Shown: positions 34,588 through 45,234 of the stretch, piece after piece
Numbering within the stretch: position 1 is the stretch's first letter
Layout: every line of letters starts with the position of its first letter
From: Streptomyces sp. CoH27
Lineage (GTDB): Bacteria; Actinomycetota; Actinomycetes; Streptomycetales; Streptomycetaceae
Direction of reading: 5' to 3'
DNA: 64,000 nucleotides
NCBI RefSeq assembly: GCF_020181035.1
Contig: NZ_JAIQYY010000010.1
Coordinates: 291,149-355,148 of the forward strand
Position numbers and translations under genes: made by a program
Notes under the pieces: model-generated
The model's input: the letters and a program-made list of their open reading frames with translations, nothing else
Told to the model about the DNA's origin: nothing
Databases searched by the model: none

Positions 34588-35382
34588 GTCGCGCACGGCG
34601 AAGAGCAGCCCTGCGGCGAGCGCCGCGACCCCCGCCGCCACGCCCTGCCCGGCCGCGGTGAACGGGACGAGCACCCGGTCGCCGCCGCCCTGCTGCGCGC
34701 GGGCCAGCAGCAGCAGTACGACCCAGGCCCCGCCGACCACGGAGGGCGCCAGGACCGGTCCGAACCGGGGCGTCAGCGCGAGCCCGGTCGCGGTGAGCGC
34801 GAGAGCGGGCAGCAGCCAGCCGAGCGCGCCGAGGCCGTACCCGGGCAGCGCGAGCGTGGCGAGGCCGGACAGCCCGAGCGCTGCGGCGAGCACGGCGACC
34901 GTACGGATCATCAGCAGCCGGAAGCCGTGCACGGGTGCGACGACCGCCATCTCGTACGTCGGGTCGAGCGCGGGCCCGTACGACAGGGCGACGCCGGCGA
35001 GCGGCAGCAGCGGGGCCAGGGCCAGGAAGACCATGTCCGAGTGGGCGCCGTGGGCCGTCAGCACCGACATCACCAGCAGCAGCGTCACCGCCGTCAGCCA
35101 GGAGCGGCGCAGTACGGGCGTGGCCGCCAGCAGCCGCGCGGTGTGGTCCGCCACCCCGAGCCGCACCAGCAGCCGTTCGAAGGGGCCCGGCCGCGGCGCG
35201 TCCAGCTCGGCGTCCAGCCGCTCCCAGGCCGCGTCCAGCGCACCGGCGTCCCAGACCTCCGCGAGCCGCGCCCGGCATTCGGCGCACCCGGTCAGATGGG
35301 CATCGGCGGACCACACCAACGGCGGCACCAACTCCCCCCGCGCATAGGCCCGCAACTCGTCCTCACCGACATGCCAGCTCAT
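34537..35382 (-). CDS. Zinc-finger membrane anti-sigma factor
   Basis: This 281-residue protein starts with a zf-HC2 (ZAS) domain, with HLTGCAECR providing the His-x3-Cys-x2-Cys zinc ligands near residues 29-37. About six membrane helices follow, and a short C-terminal Arg-Ser-His repeat. ZAS proteins hold ECF sigma factors inactive at the membrane until a signal arrives. It lies 52 bp downstream of the ECF sigma gene and is coupled to the ABC genes, so the regulon probably includes this transporter. Confidence 0.85.
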   Translation of the reverse strand: MSWHVGEDELRAYARGELVPPLVWSADAHLTGCAECRARLAEVWDAGALDAAWERLDAELDAPRPGPFERLLVRLGVADHTARLLAATPVLRRSWLTAVTLLLVMSVLTAHGAHSDMVFLALAPLLPLAGVALSYGPALDPTYEMAVVAPVHGFRLLMIRTVAVLAAALGLSGLATLALPGYGLGALGWLLPALALTATGLALTPRFGPVLAPSVVGGAWVVLLLLARAQQGGGDRVLVPFTAAGQGVAAGVAALAAGLLFAVRDRFDRSHRSHRSHGGAV

Positions 35383-35434
35383 ACCGCCGCCTCCCGCCTG
35401 CCAGAGCCCCGCAGGACACCCCTCAAGACCCCGC

Positions 35435-35977
35435 TCACGCCAGTGCCTCCCGCAGTTGCTTTCGGGCTCGCAGGGCCCGGGTCTTGACCGTGCCCGGCGG
35501 GATGCCGAGCAGGACGGCCGCCTCGCGGGTGGTCAGGCCGTCGATGACCGTCGCCTGGAGCACTGCCCGCAGTTCCGGCGAGAGGCGGACCAGCGCGCCG
35601 GCGAGGTCCCCGTGTTCCACGCCCGCGAGGACGCGTTCCTCGGCGGACGCCTCGTCCCGGTGCCGCAGCCGGGCCAGTGCCTGCCGCAGCCGCCCGCGCG
35701 CCCCGTCGCCGCGCAGCGCGTCGACCAGCCGGCGCGCGCCGATCCGCCACAGCCACCCGGCGACATCGCCGTCCTCGCGGTAGCGGGCCTTGCCCCGCCA
35801 GATCGCGAGGAACGTCTCCTGCACGACGTCGTCGACGACCCCGGCGTCGGCACACCGGCCGCGCAGGCGCGCGGTCAGCCACGGCGCGTACCGCCGGTAC
35901 AGCTCCTCGAAGGCGCGCCGGTCCCCGTCCGCCGCGATGGCCCGCAGCAGCTCCCCGTCGCTTCTCTTCTCGCTCAC
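35435..35977 (-). CDS. ECF-type RNA polymerase sigma factor
   Basis: This 180-residue group IV sigma factor has region 2 (AFEELYRRYAPWLTARLRGR, then VVDDVVQETFLAIWRGKARY) and region 4 (LSPELRAVLQATVIDGLTTR, then EAAVLLGIPPGTVKTRALRA). It is followed by its zinc-finger anti-sigma and an ABC transporter, which suggests control of envelope export. The subgroup is not assigned. Confidence 0.93.
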   Translation of the reverse strand: MSEKRSDGELLRAIAADGDRRAFEELYRRYAPWLTARLRGRCADAGVVDDVVQETFLAIWRGKARYREDGDVAGWLWRIGARRLVDALRGDGARGRLRQALARLRHRDEASAEERVLAGVEHGDLAGALVRLSPELRAVLQATVIDGLTTREAAVLLGIPPGTVKTRALRARKQLREALA

Positions 35978-36044
35978 GTCTCCTCATCGGACCGGACCCC
36001 CCGATCGGTTCACGGAACCCCGCTTGACTTCCGGACCGGGCTTA

Positions 36045-36082
36045 CACCACCCTTTCACTACTCAATTAGTGAAAGGGTGGTG
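36045..36082. promoter_or_regulatory. 15-bp-arm palindrome, likely GntR operator
   Basis: Perfect arms 36045-36059 and 36068-36082 (CACCACCCTTTCACT and its complement) flank an AT-rich 8-base spacer. The right arm ends 4 bp before the GTG of the YtrA-type regulator. Such sites bind GntR/YtrA dimers and would cover the promoter and ribosome-binding region, giving autoregulation. Confidence 0.8.
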
Positions 36083-36086
36083 GGGC

Positions 36087-36550
36087 GTGGTCGAGTACCG
36101 CATCGACCGGCACAGCGGGGTCGCCACCTACGTCCAGATCGTCCAGCAGACCAAACAGGCCCTGCGCATGGGCCTGCTGGAACCGGGCGACCGGCTGCCC
36201 ACGGCCCGCGAGGTCGTGGAGGCCACCGCGATCAACCCGAACACCGTCCTGAAGGCGTACCGGGAGCTGGAACGCGAGGGACTGGTGGAGGCCCGGCGCG
36301 GACTCGGCACCTTCGTACGGCGTTCACTCGGCACCGCGACGGCCGACACCGCGCTCCGCGCCGAGCTGGAGGCCTGGGCCGGCAAGGCCCGCGAGGCGGG
36401 GCTGGACCGCGACGACGTGGCCGCGCTCTTCACCGCCGTACTCGACCAGCACTTCACCGCAGGCGCAGACACAGACGCAGACGCATCCGCAGACACAGAC
36501 GACACGCACATCGACACGCACCTCGACACGCACTTGCAGGGAGACCCGTC

Positions 36551-36554
<4 letters not shown>
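36087..36554 (+). CDS. YtrA-subfamily GntR regulator
   Basis: This 155-residue regulator has the GntR winged helix (GLLEPGDRLPTAREVVEATA, then NTVLKAYRELEREGLVEARR) and the short helical C-terminus of the YtrA type, which usually controls adjacent ABC genes. The last 30 residues are a Asp/Thr/His repeat tail (ADTDADASADTDD, then HIDTHLDTHL). It overlaps the ABC ATPase start by ATGA. A perfect palindrome lies over its start region. Confidence 0.9.
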
Positions 36555-37446
<892 letters not shown>

Positions 37447-37450
<4 letters not shown>

Positions 37451-38460
37451 CCGCCACCACCGCACCGGTCGCCCAGGCACAGGCCGCCGGAAAGCCGCGC
37501 CTGATCCGCTGGGTGCTGCGCCTGCACCGGCCCGCGCTGTACGGCTGGGCGGGCCTGGCCGTCGTCCTCGCCGCCGTGCTGATCGCGCTGGCCGGACCGC
37601 TCGCCGACGCGGCCGCCGAGGGGTGGCGGCAGTACGACGCCTGCGACTTCCGCGGCCCGTGCCACTACGACCAGGACGCGATCCTGCGCTACAAGGACTG
37701 GTACGACTACGCCACCACCGCCCTGGACGCGCTGCCCTTCCTGGTGGCCGCCTGGGCCGGTGCCGCGCTCACCGGCCGCGAGCTGGAGACCGGCACCGCC
37801 CGGCTGGCCTGGACCCAGAGCACCTCCCCGGCCCGCTGGCTCGCGGTCCGCCTCGCCGTCCCGGCGCTCGTCGTCGCCGCCGCCACGAGCCCGCTGTTCT
37901 GGCTGCACCACCGCGCCTGGGCCGCGGGCCAGGGCCGTATCGACACGGTCAAGACCTGGTACGACGTCTTCACCTTCCACGCCAACGGCCCCACCACCAC
38001 CGCGCTGGCCCTCGCCGGGCTCGCGGCCGGTGCGCTGGCGGGCCTGCTGTTCCAGCGCGCTCTGCCGGCGCTGGTCCTGGGCGTGGTGTTCCTCTCGGGC
38101 GTCTGGGGCCTGGCCCAGCAGCTGATGCCGCACCTGTGGCCGACGGTCACCTCGACCGCCTCCCTCAAGCAGGGCTACCCCGGCTCGGGCATCACCGTCG
38201 AGCAGGGCCTGGTGACCCGGACCGGCGCCCATCTGCCGGACCCCTACTGCTCCTCCGACGCGAGCTGCCACGCGGTCCTCGCGAAAGCCACCGGCTACTA
38301 CAGCACCTACCACCCCGCCTCCCACTACTGGCCGCTCCAGCTCACCACCAGCGCGCTGATCCTGGCCGTCACCGGGCTGCTCGTCCTCGCCTGCTTCCTG
38401 GTGCTGCGCCGGCTGACGGGACCCGCCACGACCGCCCTGACCGGGAAGGCCGCCGTATGA
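37447..38460 (+). CDS. ABC transporter permease
   Basis: This 337-residue protein has about six membrane helices and a large external loop with four Cys (DACDFRGPCHY and YCSSDASC). The motif GRELETGTARLAWTQSTSPA in the first cytoplasmic loop recurs almost unchanged in the next permease, showing the two are paralogues. GTG 37447 overlaps the ATPase stop. It is likely one half of a heterodimeric channel. Confidence 0.85.
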
Positions 38461-39200
38461 GCACCGCCACCGTTCCCAGACTGCACCCCGGCGTACTGCG
38501 GCTGCACCGCCCCGCGCTGCTCGTCTGGACCGCGTTCGTCGTCCTCTGCGTGGGCGCGCTGCTCCGGGTCCACTTCTCGGCGGTGCCGCGGGACCGGGTG
38601 TGTGAGCGCGCAGGCCGGTGCACGTACGCCGCCTTCGCCGACGCCAACAACGTCGTGAACTTCCTCGGCGAGGTCCTCTCCTACGCCCCCTGTGCCGTGG
38701 CCGCCTGGGCGGGAGCGGCGCTGATCGGGCGCGAGCTGGAGTCCGGTACGGCGAAACTGGCCTGGACGCAGTCCGCGTCCCCGGCACGCTGGCTGACGGC
38801 GACGCTGCTGACGGCCGCCGTACCGCTGCTCGCCGGTGCCGCCGCCCTCGCCGTGGCCTTCGGCCGGGTCTGGAGCGCCGGCCAGGACGTCCTCGTCACC
38901 GACTGGACCTGGGACCGCGTGTTCATCCCGCGCGGCCCACTGCTGCCGGCGCTGACGCTGTTCGCGCTGGCCGTGGGGGCGTTCGGCGCGCTGGCCGTGC
39001 GCCGTGTGCTGCCCGCGCTGGCCGTGGCGCTGGGGGTGACGCTGGTGGTACGGGTGTATCTGCGCGAGGTGTGGAAACCGCTGCGGAATGCCTTGCCGGG
39101 GTTCTGGGAGCTGCATCTGGCGGCGACCGGGATGGTGCTGGTGCTGAGCGCCCTTGCCGTTGCCGGTGCCTATGCGGTCCTGGGGCGGCATGTGCCGTAG
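38457..39200 (+). CDS. ABC transporter permease, shorter paralogue
   Basis: This 247-residue protein is about 90 residues shorter than the preceding permease, mainly in the external loop. It keeps RLHRPAL at the start and GRELESGTAKLAWTQSASPA. ATG 38457 overlaps the upstream stop. It is the last gene of the operon. Confidence 0.85.
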   Translation: MSTATVPRLHPGVLRLHRPALLVWTAFVVLCVGALLRVHFSAVPRDRVCERAGRCTYAAFADANNVVNFLGEVLSYAPCAVAAWAGAALIGRELESGTAKLAWTQSASPARWLTATLLTAAVPLLAGAAALAVAFGRVWSAGQDVLVTDWTWDRVFIPRGPLLPALTLFALAVGAFGALAVRRVLPALAVALGVTLVVRVYLREVWKPLRNALPGFWELHLAATGMVLVLSALAVAGAYAVLGRHVP

Positions 39201-39401
39201 CACTTGAGCCGCCCCCCGCTATCCCGCACGTCATGTCTCCGTAACCATTGATTCAGCCGGGCTTGCGACGCTCGGCCAATGAAGCCCGCCGTGCCAGAGC
39301 CTTCGCCGCCCCCCGAGGGGACCGCGCCGAACGGGGCCGTGTCGCTCCCGCCCGCACGTTCCGACGCGCCCGTGTCGCCCGTGACGCGGAAGAATGGGTT
39401 T

Positions 39402-41633
39402 ATGAGCCAGTCAGACACCCAGGCAGAGGTACAGCACAAGCAGCCCCCCGTGGGCTCCATCGCCGCGCACCGGCCGCGTACGGTCGCCGCGGTCACGTCC
39501 GACCTGGCGCCCGACCTCGACGCGGACCTGGACGCGTACGAGGAGACACCGGGTGACGGCACCCCCCTGCCCGCGGGCCGCTTCCTCGACCGGGAGCGCA
39601 GCTGGCTGGCCTTCAACGAGCGCGTCCTGGAGCTGGCCGAGGACCCGAACACGCCGCTGCTGGAGCGCGCGAACTTCCTCGCGATCTTCGCCAGCAACCT
39701 GGACGAGTTCTTCATGGTCCGGGTGGCCGGTCTGAAGCGCCGTATCGCCACCGGTGTGGCGACCCGGTCCGCCTCCGGGCTGCAACCGCGCGAGGTGCTG
39801 GAGATGATCTGGGCCCGCTCGCGCGAGCTCATGGCCCGGCACGCCGCCTGCTACCACGAGGACGTCGCCCCCGCGCTGGCGGAGGAGGGCATACATCTCG
39901 TCCGCTGGAACGAGCTGACCGAGAAGGAACAGGCCAGCCTGTTCACCCTCTTCCGGCACCGGATCTTCCCGGTACTGACCCCGCTCGCCGTCGACCCCGC
40001 GCACCCGTTCCCGTACATCTCGGGTCTCTCGCTCAACCTCGCGGTCGTCGTACGCAACCCGGTCAGCGGCCACAAGCACTTCGCGCGCGTGAAGGTGCCG
40101 CCGCTGCTGTCCCGCTTCCTGGAGAGCAGCCCCGGCCGGTACGTCCCGGTCGAGGACGTCATCGGCGCGCACCTCGAAGAGCTGTTCCCGGGCATGGAGG
40201 TGCTGGAGCACCACGCCTTCCGGCTCACCCGCAACGAGGACCTGGAAGTCGAGGAGGACGACGCCGAGAACCTGCTCCAGGCCCTGGAGAAGGAGCTCAT
40301 GCGGCGCCGCTTCGGGCCGCCGGTGCGCCTGGAGGTCGAGGAGTCCATCGACCGTGAGGTGCTCGACCTGCTGGTGCGCGAGCTGAAGATCTCCGAGGCG
40401 GAGGTCTATCCGCTCCCCGGCCCCCTGGACCTCACCGGCCTGTTCCGCATCCACGGCCTGGACCGGCCGGAGCTGAAGTACCCGAAGTACGTCGCGGGCA
40501 CCCACCGTGACCTCGCCGAGGTCGAGTCCGCGTCGGCGCCGGACATCTTCGCCGCCCTGCGCCAGCGGGACGTGCTCCTGCACCACCCGTACGACTCCTT
40601 CTCCACGTCCGTGCAGGCCTTCATCGAGCAGGCCGCCGACGACCCGGACGTCCTCGCGATCAAGCAGACCCTGTACCGGACCTCCGGCGACTCCCCGATC
40701 GTCAACGCGCTCATCGACGCCGCCGAGGCCGGCAAGCAGGTCCTCGTCCTGGTCGAGATCAAGGCCCGCTTCGACGAGCACGCCAACATCAAGTGGGCGA
40801 AGAAGCTGGAGGAGGCCGGCTGCCACGTCGTCTACGGCCTGGTCGGCCTGAAGACGCACTGCAAGCTGTCCCTGGTGGTCCGCCAGGAGGGCGACACCCT
40901 GCGCCGCTACAGCCACGTCGGCACCGGCAACTACCACCCGAAGACCGCCCGCCTGTACGAGGACCTGGGCCTGCTCACGGCCGACCCGCAGGTCGGCGCG
41001 GACCTGTCCGACCTGTTCAACCGGCTGTCCGGCTACTCCCGCCGTGAGACCTACCGGCGCCTGCTGGTCGCCCCCAAGTCGCTGCGGGACGGCCTGGTCG
41101 CGCGGATCGACAAGGAGGCCCAGCACCACCGCGCGGGCCGCCAGGCGTTCATCCGCATCAAGGTCAACTCGATGGTCGACGAGGCCGTCATCGACGCCCT
41201 CTACCGGGCCTCGCAGGCGGGCGTGCCGGTCGACATCTGGGTGCGCGGCATCTGCGCGATCCGCCCCGGCGTCCCGGGTCTGTCGGAGAACATCCGGGTC
41301 CGTTCCATACTCGGCCGGTTCCTCGAACACTCGCGGGTGTTCGCCTTCGGCAACGGCGGTGAGCCCGAGGTGTGGATCGGCAGCGCCGACATGATGCACC
41401 GCAACCTCGACCGGCGGATAGAGGCCCTGGTCCGCGTCGTCGACCCGGCCCACCGGGCGGCCCTGAACCGGCTGCTCGACACCGGCATGTCCGACACGAC
41501 GGCCTCCTGGCACCTCGGCCCCGACGGCGAGTGGACCCGGCACGCGACCGACGGGGACGGACAGCCCCTGCGCAACGTCCAGGAGATGCTCATAGACGCC
41601 CGGAGGCGCCGGCGTGGCACAGCAACACCTTGA
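39402..41633 (+). CDS. ppk: Polyphosphate kinase
   Basis: Ppk reversibly transfers the gamma-phosphate of ATP to inorganic polyphosphate. The 743-residue protein has the N, H, C1 and C2 domains of Ppk1: [16 protein letters not shown] near residue 66, [20 protein letters not shown] in C1, the catalytic His region [20 protein letters not shown], and the second His region [12 protein letters not shown] with [17 protein letters not shown] 39402 is chosen because the upstream frame is Pro-rich and unlike the family. It overlaps a CHAD-domain gene by 20 bp, reinforcing a polyphosphate theme. I did not find a convincing PHO box upstream. Confidence 0.95.
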   Translation: MSQSDTQAEVQHKQPPVGSIAAHRPRTVAAVTSDLAPDLDADLDAYEETPGDGTPLPAGRFLDRERSWLAFNERVLELAEDPNTPLLERANFLAIFASNLDEFFMVRVAGLKRRIATGVATRSASGLQPREVLEMIWARSRELMARHAACYHEDVAPALAEEGIHLVRWNELTEKEQASLFTLFRHRIFPVLTPLAVDPAHPFPYISGLSLNLAVVVRNPVSGHKHFARVKVPPLLSRFLESSPGRYVPVEDVIGAHLEELFPGMEVLEHHAFRLTRNEDLEVEEDDAENLLQALEKELMRRRFGPPVRLEVEESIDREVLDLLVRELKISEAEVYPLPGPLDLTGLFRIHGLDRPELKYPKYVAGTHRDLAEVESASAPDIFAALRQRDVLLHHPYDSFSTSVQAFIEQAADDPDVLAIKQTLYRTSGDSPIVNALIDAAEAGKQVLVLVEIKARFDEHANIKWAKKLEEAGCHVVYGLVGLKTHCKLSLVVRQEGDTLRRYSHVGTGNYHPKTARLYEDLGLLTADPQVGADLSDLFNRLSGYSRRETYRRLLVAPKSLRDGLVARIDKEAQHHRAGRQAFIRIKVNSMVDEAVIDALYRASQAGVPVDIWVRGICAIRPGVPGLSENIRVRSILGRFLEHSRVFAFGNGGEPEVWIGSADMMHRNLDRRIEALVRVVDPAHRAALNRLLDTGMSDTTASWHLGPDGEWTRHATDGDGQPLRNVQEMLIDARRRRRGTATP

Positions 41634-42792
41634 CCCGACGGACCCCACGGCCGACGGCGTGGCGACGGGGGACGCCCTCGCGGGGTATCTCCGCGCCCAG
41701 GCCACGGAGTTCCTCCGCGCCCTGCGCCTGCACCGGGAGACCGGGAGCAGTAGTGGGGGTCCCCCCGCGCGAGCGCATTCGAGCGTGGGGGAGAACGGCG
41801 CGGAGGAGTCCGTCGACGCCGCACGGCTGCTGCGCCGCTCGGCCCGCCGCATCAGCGGCAGCCTGCACACCTTCCGTCCCCTCCTCGACGCCGACTGGTC
41901 CGAGGAGATGCGGCCCGAACTGGCCTGGCTGTCCGGCACGCTGGGCCTGGAACACGCCTGCGAGGCCCGCCTGGAACGGCTGCTGCTGGCACTGCACCGC
42001 CTGTCGGGGGCGGCGGTGCTCCCGGCCCAGACGGTGGACGTCATGGCTGCGGGCGCTGCGGCAGCCGCCGTAGCTGCGGGCAGTCGTGCCACTGGGGCGG
42101 CACGGGTGGGCGATGGGGGTCCTGGCAACGCCCGTGGCCCTGCCGGCGTGACGCCCACCCCAGAGCGCGGCAACCTCACAGTAGGCGCAGCCAAAGCAGG
42201 CGCCCTGCTCGACCGTCAGCTCACCCTGGCCCGGACCCGAGCGCACTCCACGGCGCTCCAAGCCCTGGGCTCCTCCCGCTTCCACGCGGTCGCCGACAAG
42301 GTCGCCCTGCTGGCCAGCGACGTCCCCCTCACCCGCACCGCCCCGAGCACCGACCTGCGCCCCCTGGCAGCCGCCGCGGAGGAGCGGCTGACAGCCGCCG
42401 TCGGCGCGCTCCCCCTGGTCACCGCGGGCCACCCGTACAACGCGGAGGCCCTGGTCCACGGCCTGTCCCCGGACCCGGCCCCGCACCCCCAGGACGGCCC
42501 CTGGCACCAGGTCCGGCTGCTGCTGCGCCTGCACCGGTACGCCCAGGAGGTGCTGAACGGCGGCAACGCCCCGGTGGACGTACGGCTGCTGGCGGCGGGG
42601 CAGGCGCTGAACCGGCACCGGGACGCCTCGGAGGCGGCGGCCGCGGCGGCGCAGGCGGCCCGCACCCCGCGCATCGCCCCGGCGACGGCGTACGCGCTCG
42701 GCGTGCTCCACGCCGACCAGCGGCACGAGGTGGAGGCGGCCAGGTTCGCGTTCCAGCAGGCCTGGCAGAAGCAGACCGTCAGCGCACCCTGA
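41614..42792 (+). CDS. CHAD-domain polyphosphate-associated protein
   Basis: CHAD proteins are helical, His- and Arg-lined, and bind polyphosphate. The 392-residue protein has the features of the family: [20 protein letters not shown] with conserved His, [20 protein letters not shown], and [14 protein letters not shown]. It is coupled to ppk by a 20-bp overlap (GTG 41614). Two Gly/Pro-rich segments, about residues 46-62 and 155-186, interrupt the helices and coincide with DNA resembling dispersed Streptomyces repeats, so the gene appears to have been expanded by insertions that kept the frame. Confidence 0.85.
   Translation: MAQQHLDPTDPTADGVATGDALAGYLRAQATEFLRALRLHRETGSSSGGPPARAHSSVGENGAEESVDAARLLRRSARRISGSLHTFRPLLDADWSEEMRPELAWLSGTLGLEHACEARLERLLLALHRLSGAAVLPAQTVDVMAAGAAAAAVAAGSRATGAARVGDGGPGNARGPAGVTPTPERGNLTVGAAKAGALLDRQLTLARTRAHSTALQALGSSRFHAVADKVALLASDVPLTRTAPSTDLRPLAAAAEERLTAAVGALPLVTAGHPYNAEALVHGLSPDPAPHPQDGPWHQVRLLLRLHRYAQEVLNGGNAPVDVRLLAAGQALNRHRDASEAAAAAAQAARTPRIAPATAYALGVLHADQRHEVEAARFAFQQAWQKQTVSAP
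41752..41792. repeat. Repeat-like insertion within CHAD gene (first)
   Basis: This GC-rich segment with opposed runs of G and C (TGGGGGTCCCCCCGCGCGAG at the start, GCGTGGGGGAG at the end) matches a palindromic repeat I remember from many Streptomyces spacers. It adds about 14 residues in frame. Memory-based assignment. Confidence 0.55.
42080..42175. repeat. Repeat-like insertion within CHAD gene (second)
   Basis: The segment contains GCGGGCAGTCGTGCC and GGGGCGGCACGGGTGGGCG, wording I recall from another abundant Streptomyces spacer repeat. The inverted pair GGTGGGCG and CGCCCACC brackets it. It encodes about 32 Gly/Ala/Pro-rich residues in frame. Confidence 0.5.
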
Positions 42793-42811
42793 GTTCTCCC
42801 AAGGAGGCGGT

Positions 42812-43225
42812 GTGAGCGACACGTTGGTGGTGCGGGCGGCCGGCTGTGTGCTGTGGCGGCACTCGCCGGTCGTCGGCGACCTGGAGATCTGCCTGGTCCA
42901 CCGGCCGAAGTACGACGACTGGTCCCACCCCAAGGGCAAGCTCAAACGGGGTGAGGACCCGCTCGCCGGGGCGCTGCGCGAGGTCGCGGAGGAGACGGGG
43001 TACACGGCCGAGCCCGGCGCCGAGCTGCCGACCGTGCGTTATCTGGCCAACGGCCGCCCGAAGCAGGTGCGTTACTGGGCGGCACAGGCGGTTTCCGGCC
43101 ACTTCACACCGAGCAACGAGGTGGACCGGATCCTGTGGCTCTCCCCCGACGCCGCCCGCGGCCGCCTCACCCAGCCCCGCGACCGTGACCTGGTGGCAGA
43201 CGCCCTTCACGGACTGGCCGTGTGA
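42812..43225 (+). CDS. Nudix hydrolase
   Basis: This 137-residue protein has a complete Nudix box, GKLKRGEDPLAGALREVAEE followed by TG, with the metal-binding REVAEE core. The start (VRAAGCVLWR) and HRPKYDDWSHPKGK resemble the N-terminal half of mycobacterial MutT1, but the phosphohistidine-type domain is absent. It follows the CHAD gene by 19 bp and may hydrolyse nucleoside di- or polyphosphates; diadenosine polyphosphates are a plausible substrate given the polyphosphate neighbours. Confidence 0.9.
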   Translation: MSDTLVVRAAGCVLWRHSPVVGDLEICLVHRPKYDDWSHPKGKLKRGEDPLAGALREVAEETGYTAEPGAELPTVRYLANGRPKQVRYWAAQAVSGHFTPSNEVDRILWLSPDAARGRLTQPRDRDLVADALHGLAV

Positions 43226-43398
43226 GCCTCCGCGTCCGTACGGGCCTGACTGCGCGCGCGGCGGGCCGGGCCTCTCCAGCCGCAACTGCACCGGGCCACA
43301 CAGAACCGGCCCTGCTCCGCCGTCGTCGTGAAGTGGTCCTGCCCCTGCCGGAATCGCTCCGGCCCCTCCTGCTGCGCCACGCTGACAACGTTACCCAC
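43207..43398 (-). CDS. Small Cys-containing protein, putative
   Basis: This 63-residue frame contains QGQDHFTTTAEQGRFCVARC followed by SCGWRGPARRARSQART and ends DAEAHTASP. The CxC...RxxxxxDAxxH pattern could bind zinc and recurs in small Streptomyces proteins. GTG 43398 or GTG 43383 could start it. It is convergent with the Nudix gene and overlaps it by 19 bp. The remaining 157 bp up to the next gene hold nothing I can identify. Confidence 0.55.
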   Translation of the reverse strand: MGNVVSVAQQEGPERFRQGQDHFTTTAEQGRFCVARCSCGWRGPARRARSQARTDAEAHTASP

Positions 43399-43555
43399 CT
43401 CGCGCCCGAACCGATCCCGCAGTGCGCGGCCGGTCTCCCGCGCGCCGGCCGGTGACGACCGCGCGGCCGCCGTGACGCGTGACGGCGCCCCCTACCCGTC
43501 GTTAACCGGAACGACAGGGGGCCCGTGACGGACGTACCGGCTGGGGGTACAGGCG

Positions 43556-44425
43556 ATGGATCGGCGGGAACGGCGGGACCGGCGGCAGCACGGGCACGCG
43601 GGCAGAACGGCCGTCGCGGTCGGCATCCTGCTCGGCCTCGGAGCGGCGGGTGCCACGGGCTGTTCGAACAGCCGGGCCGCCGCCGACGACGTCAAGGGGG
43701 CGGGCGATCCGGTCGCCGTGCTGCGGCGGGCCGCCGACACCCTGGACGGCGCGGGCAGTTCCAAGGCCACCACGTCCATGGAGATGGCCACCGGCGGCAC
43801 CCGGGTCACCATCCGCGGCAAGGGCGTCTACGACTACCGGCACCGGCTCGGCCGGCTCACCGTCGTCCTGCCCGAGGACCCCGCCGGCACCGCCGAGCAC
43901 CAGCCGATCACCGAACTCCTCGCCCCCGGCGCCCTGTTCATGAAGAACCGGGGCGCGGGCGTGCCCGCCGACAAGTGGGTGCGGGTGGACACCGCGACGG
44001 TGTCCGACGGCAACCTGGTCACCGGCGGCGCGACCGATCCGTACACGGCGGCCGAGGTGCTGCGCGGGACCCGTACGGCCGCCTACGTCGGCCGGACCGA
44101 GGTCGGCGGCACCCCCGTACGGCACTACCGGGGCACGGCGGACCTGGCCGACGCGGCCCGCGGTGCCTCCGCCGCGAACCGGGCGCCTCTGGAGGCGGCG
44201 GCGAAAGGGTTCGCCACGACCGAGGTCCCGTTCGATGTCTATCTCGACGACCAGGGCCGGATCCGCAAGCTCAGACAGCGCTTCAGCTTCGTCAACGGCC
44301 GGCAGAAGACCCCGGTCGCGGTCGCCTCGACCACCCTTCTGTACGGCTTCGGCGCCCCGACCGACGTGCGGCTGCCGCGTCCGCAGGACATTTACGCGGG
44401 CCGGATCGCGGAGGACGAGCACTAG
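43556..44425 (+). CDS. Lipoprotein, LppX/LprG-like pattern
   Basis: This 289-residue exported protein has a basic N-terminus, a hydrophobic segment and lipobox ATGC (Cys near residue 36). It continues with a beta-rich domain of about 230 residues (VAVLRRAADTLDGAGSSKAT, VPFDVYLDDQGRIRKLRQRF). This layout fits the LolA-like LppX/LprG group, which carries lipids across the envelope in mycobacteria. The specific role is unknown. Confidence 0.75.
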   Translation: MDRRERRDRRQHGHAGRTAVAVGILLGLGAAGATGCSNSRAAADDVKGAGDPVAVLRRAADTLDGAGSSKATTSMEMATGGTRVTIRGKGVYDYRHRLGRLTVVLPEDPAGTAEHQPITELLAPGALFMKNRGAGVPADKWVRVDTATVSDGNLVTGGATDPYTAAEVLRGTRTAAYVGRTEVGGTPVRHYRGTADLADAARGASAANRAPLEAAAKGFATTEVPFDVYLDDQGRIRKLRQRFSFVNGRQKTPVAVASTTLLYGFGAPTDVRLPRPQDIYAGRIAEDEH

Positions 44426-44535
44426 GCCGTGGCTCATGCCGGGCCACCCCGTAAGTAGCCCGTCCGTGCCATGCGCGGTGTGTAGAGCGCTGCCTACTCT
44501 AGGAAGTCGGTGACGGCAGGAAAGAGGTGAGGCGG

Positions 44536-44694
44536 GTGGCTCCGGTCGGCGGCACGGCGGTTCAGGACCACGAGGCCCTCGCCGAGATCGAGCTGTGCGG
44601 AGAGCTGATCATCGCGGCCTCGGCCGCCGAGGACCGGCTCAGCCTGGAGAGCATCGACGAGGTGCTGCGGGTCGCCGAGGAACGCGAGGGCTAG
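44536..44694 (+). CDS. Small conserved-looking protein (52 residues)
   Basis: This 52-codon frame encodes DHEALAEIELCGELIIAASA followed by AEDRLSLESIDEVLRVAEER, a helical acidic peptide that I believe is conserved next to csoR in Streptomyces. GTG 44536 follows GAGGTG; GTG 44527 is an alternative. Function unknown. Confidence 0.65.
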   Translation: MAPVGGTAVQDHEALAEIELCGELIIAASAAEDRLSLESIDEVLRVAEEREG

Positions 44695-44725
44695 TGCCGC
44701 GGCAGGCACTAGGTCCCGTCGGCGC

Positions 44726-45031
44726 CTAGGAGCGCAGGAGGCGGCCGATCGCCTTCGTCGCCTCGTCCACCTTGGTGTCGATTTCGTCACCGCCCTTGAG
44801 GGCCGCGTCGGCCACACAGTGCCGCAGATGCTCCTCCAGCAGCTGGAGCGCGAAGGACTGCAGCGCCTTGGTGGAGGCGGAGACCTGGGTGAGTATGTCG
44901 ATGCAGTACGTGTCCTCGTCGACCATCCGCTGCAGCCCGCGGATCTGCCCCTCGATGCGGCGCAGCCGCTTGAGGTGCTCGTCCTTCTGCTGGTGATAGC
45001 CGTGCGTGGCGCCGGCCTCGGTCGTCGTCAT
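44726..45031 (-). CDS. csoR: CsoR-type copper-sensing repressor
   Basis: This 101-residue helical repressor has the CsoR copper ligands in the expected positions: Cys in DTYCIDIL, then His and Cys in EEHLRHCV. Cu(I) binding releases it from DNA to derepress copper efflux genes. HLKRLRRIEGQIRGLQRMV is the signature N-terminal helix. ATG 45031 is chosen. A matching palindrome lies 32 bp upstream, so it is probably autoregulated. No copper pump is adjacent, so its main targets lie elsewhere. Confidence 0.92.
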   Translation of the reverse strand: MTTTEAGATHGYHQQKDEHLKRLRRIEGQIRGLQRMVDEDTYCIDILTQVSASTKALQSFALQLLEEHLRHCVADAALKGGDEIDTKVDEATKAIGRLLRS

Positions 45032-45062
45032 CACAGGCCTCCATCCAGGGACGAGCCGGAAC

Positions 45063-45079
45063 ATACCCCTACTGGGTAT
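45063..45079. promoter_or_regulatory. CsoR operator
   Basis: Inverted repeat ATACCC-CTACT-GGGTAT lies 32 bp upstream of csoR. It matches the G-tract pseudo-palindrome bound by CsoR tetramers as I recall it. Confidence 0.75.
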
Positions 45080-45234
45080 ATGGTAACGAATTTTGCTGGG
45101 TATGGGGCCCTTGGTACGCCCCCGTGCTGATCACTCTGCCTGATGGGCGACACTGGGATACGGCCCGATAGCCGTGGCCGGATGATGCGCCTAGCATCAG
45201 CCTGACCGAAACCGATGCACCCTGAGGACCCCTT

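Noticed and set aside
39201-39401. PHO box upstream of ppk
   Set aside because: PhoP control of ppk is known in Streptomyces, but no convincing pair of GTTCAC-type 11-bp repeats can be seen here.
39411-42194. A 927-codon open frame opposite ppk and the CHAD gene
   Set aside because: The opposite strand carries full Ppk motifs; this frame is Val/Gly/Asp-rich antisense without any recognisable domain.
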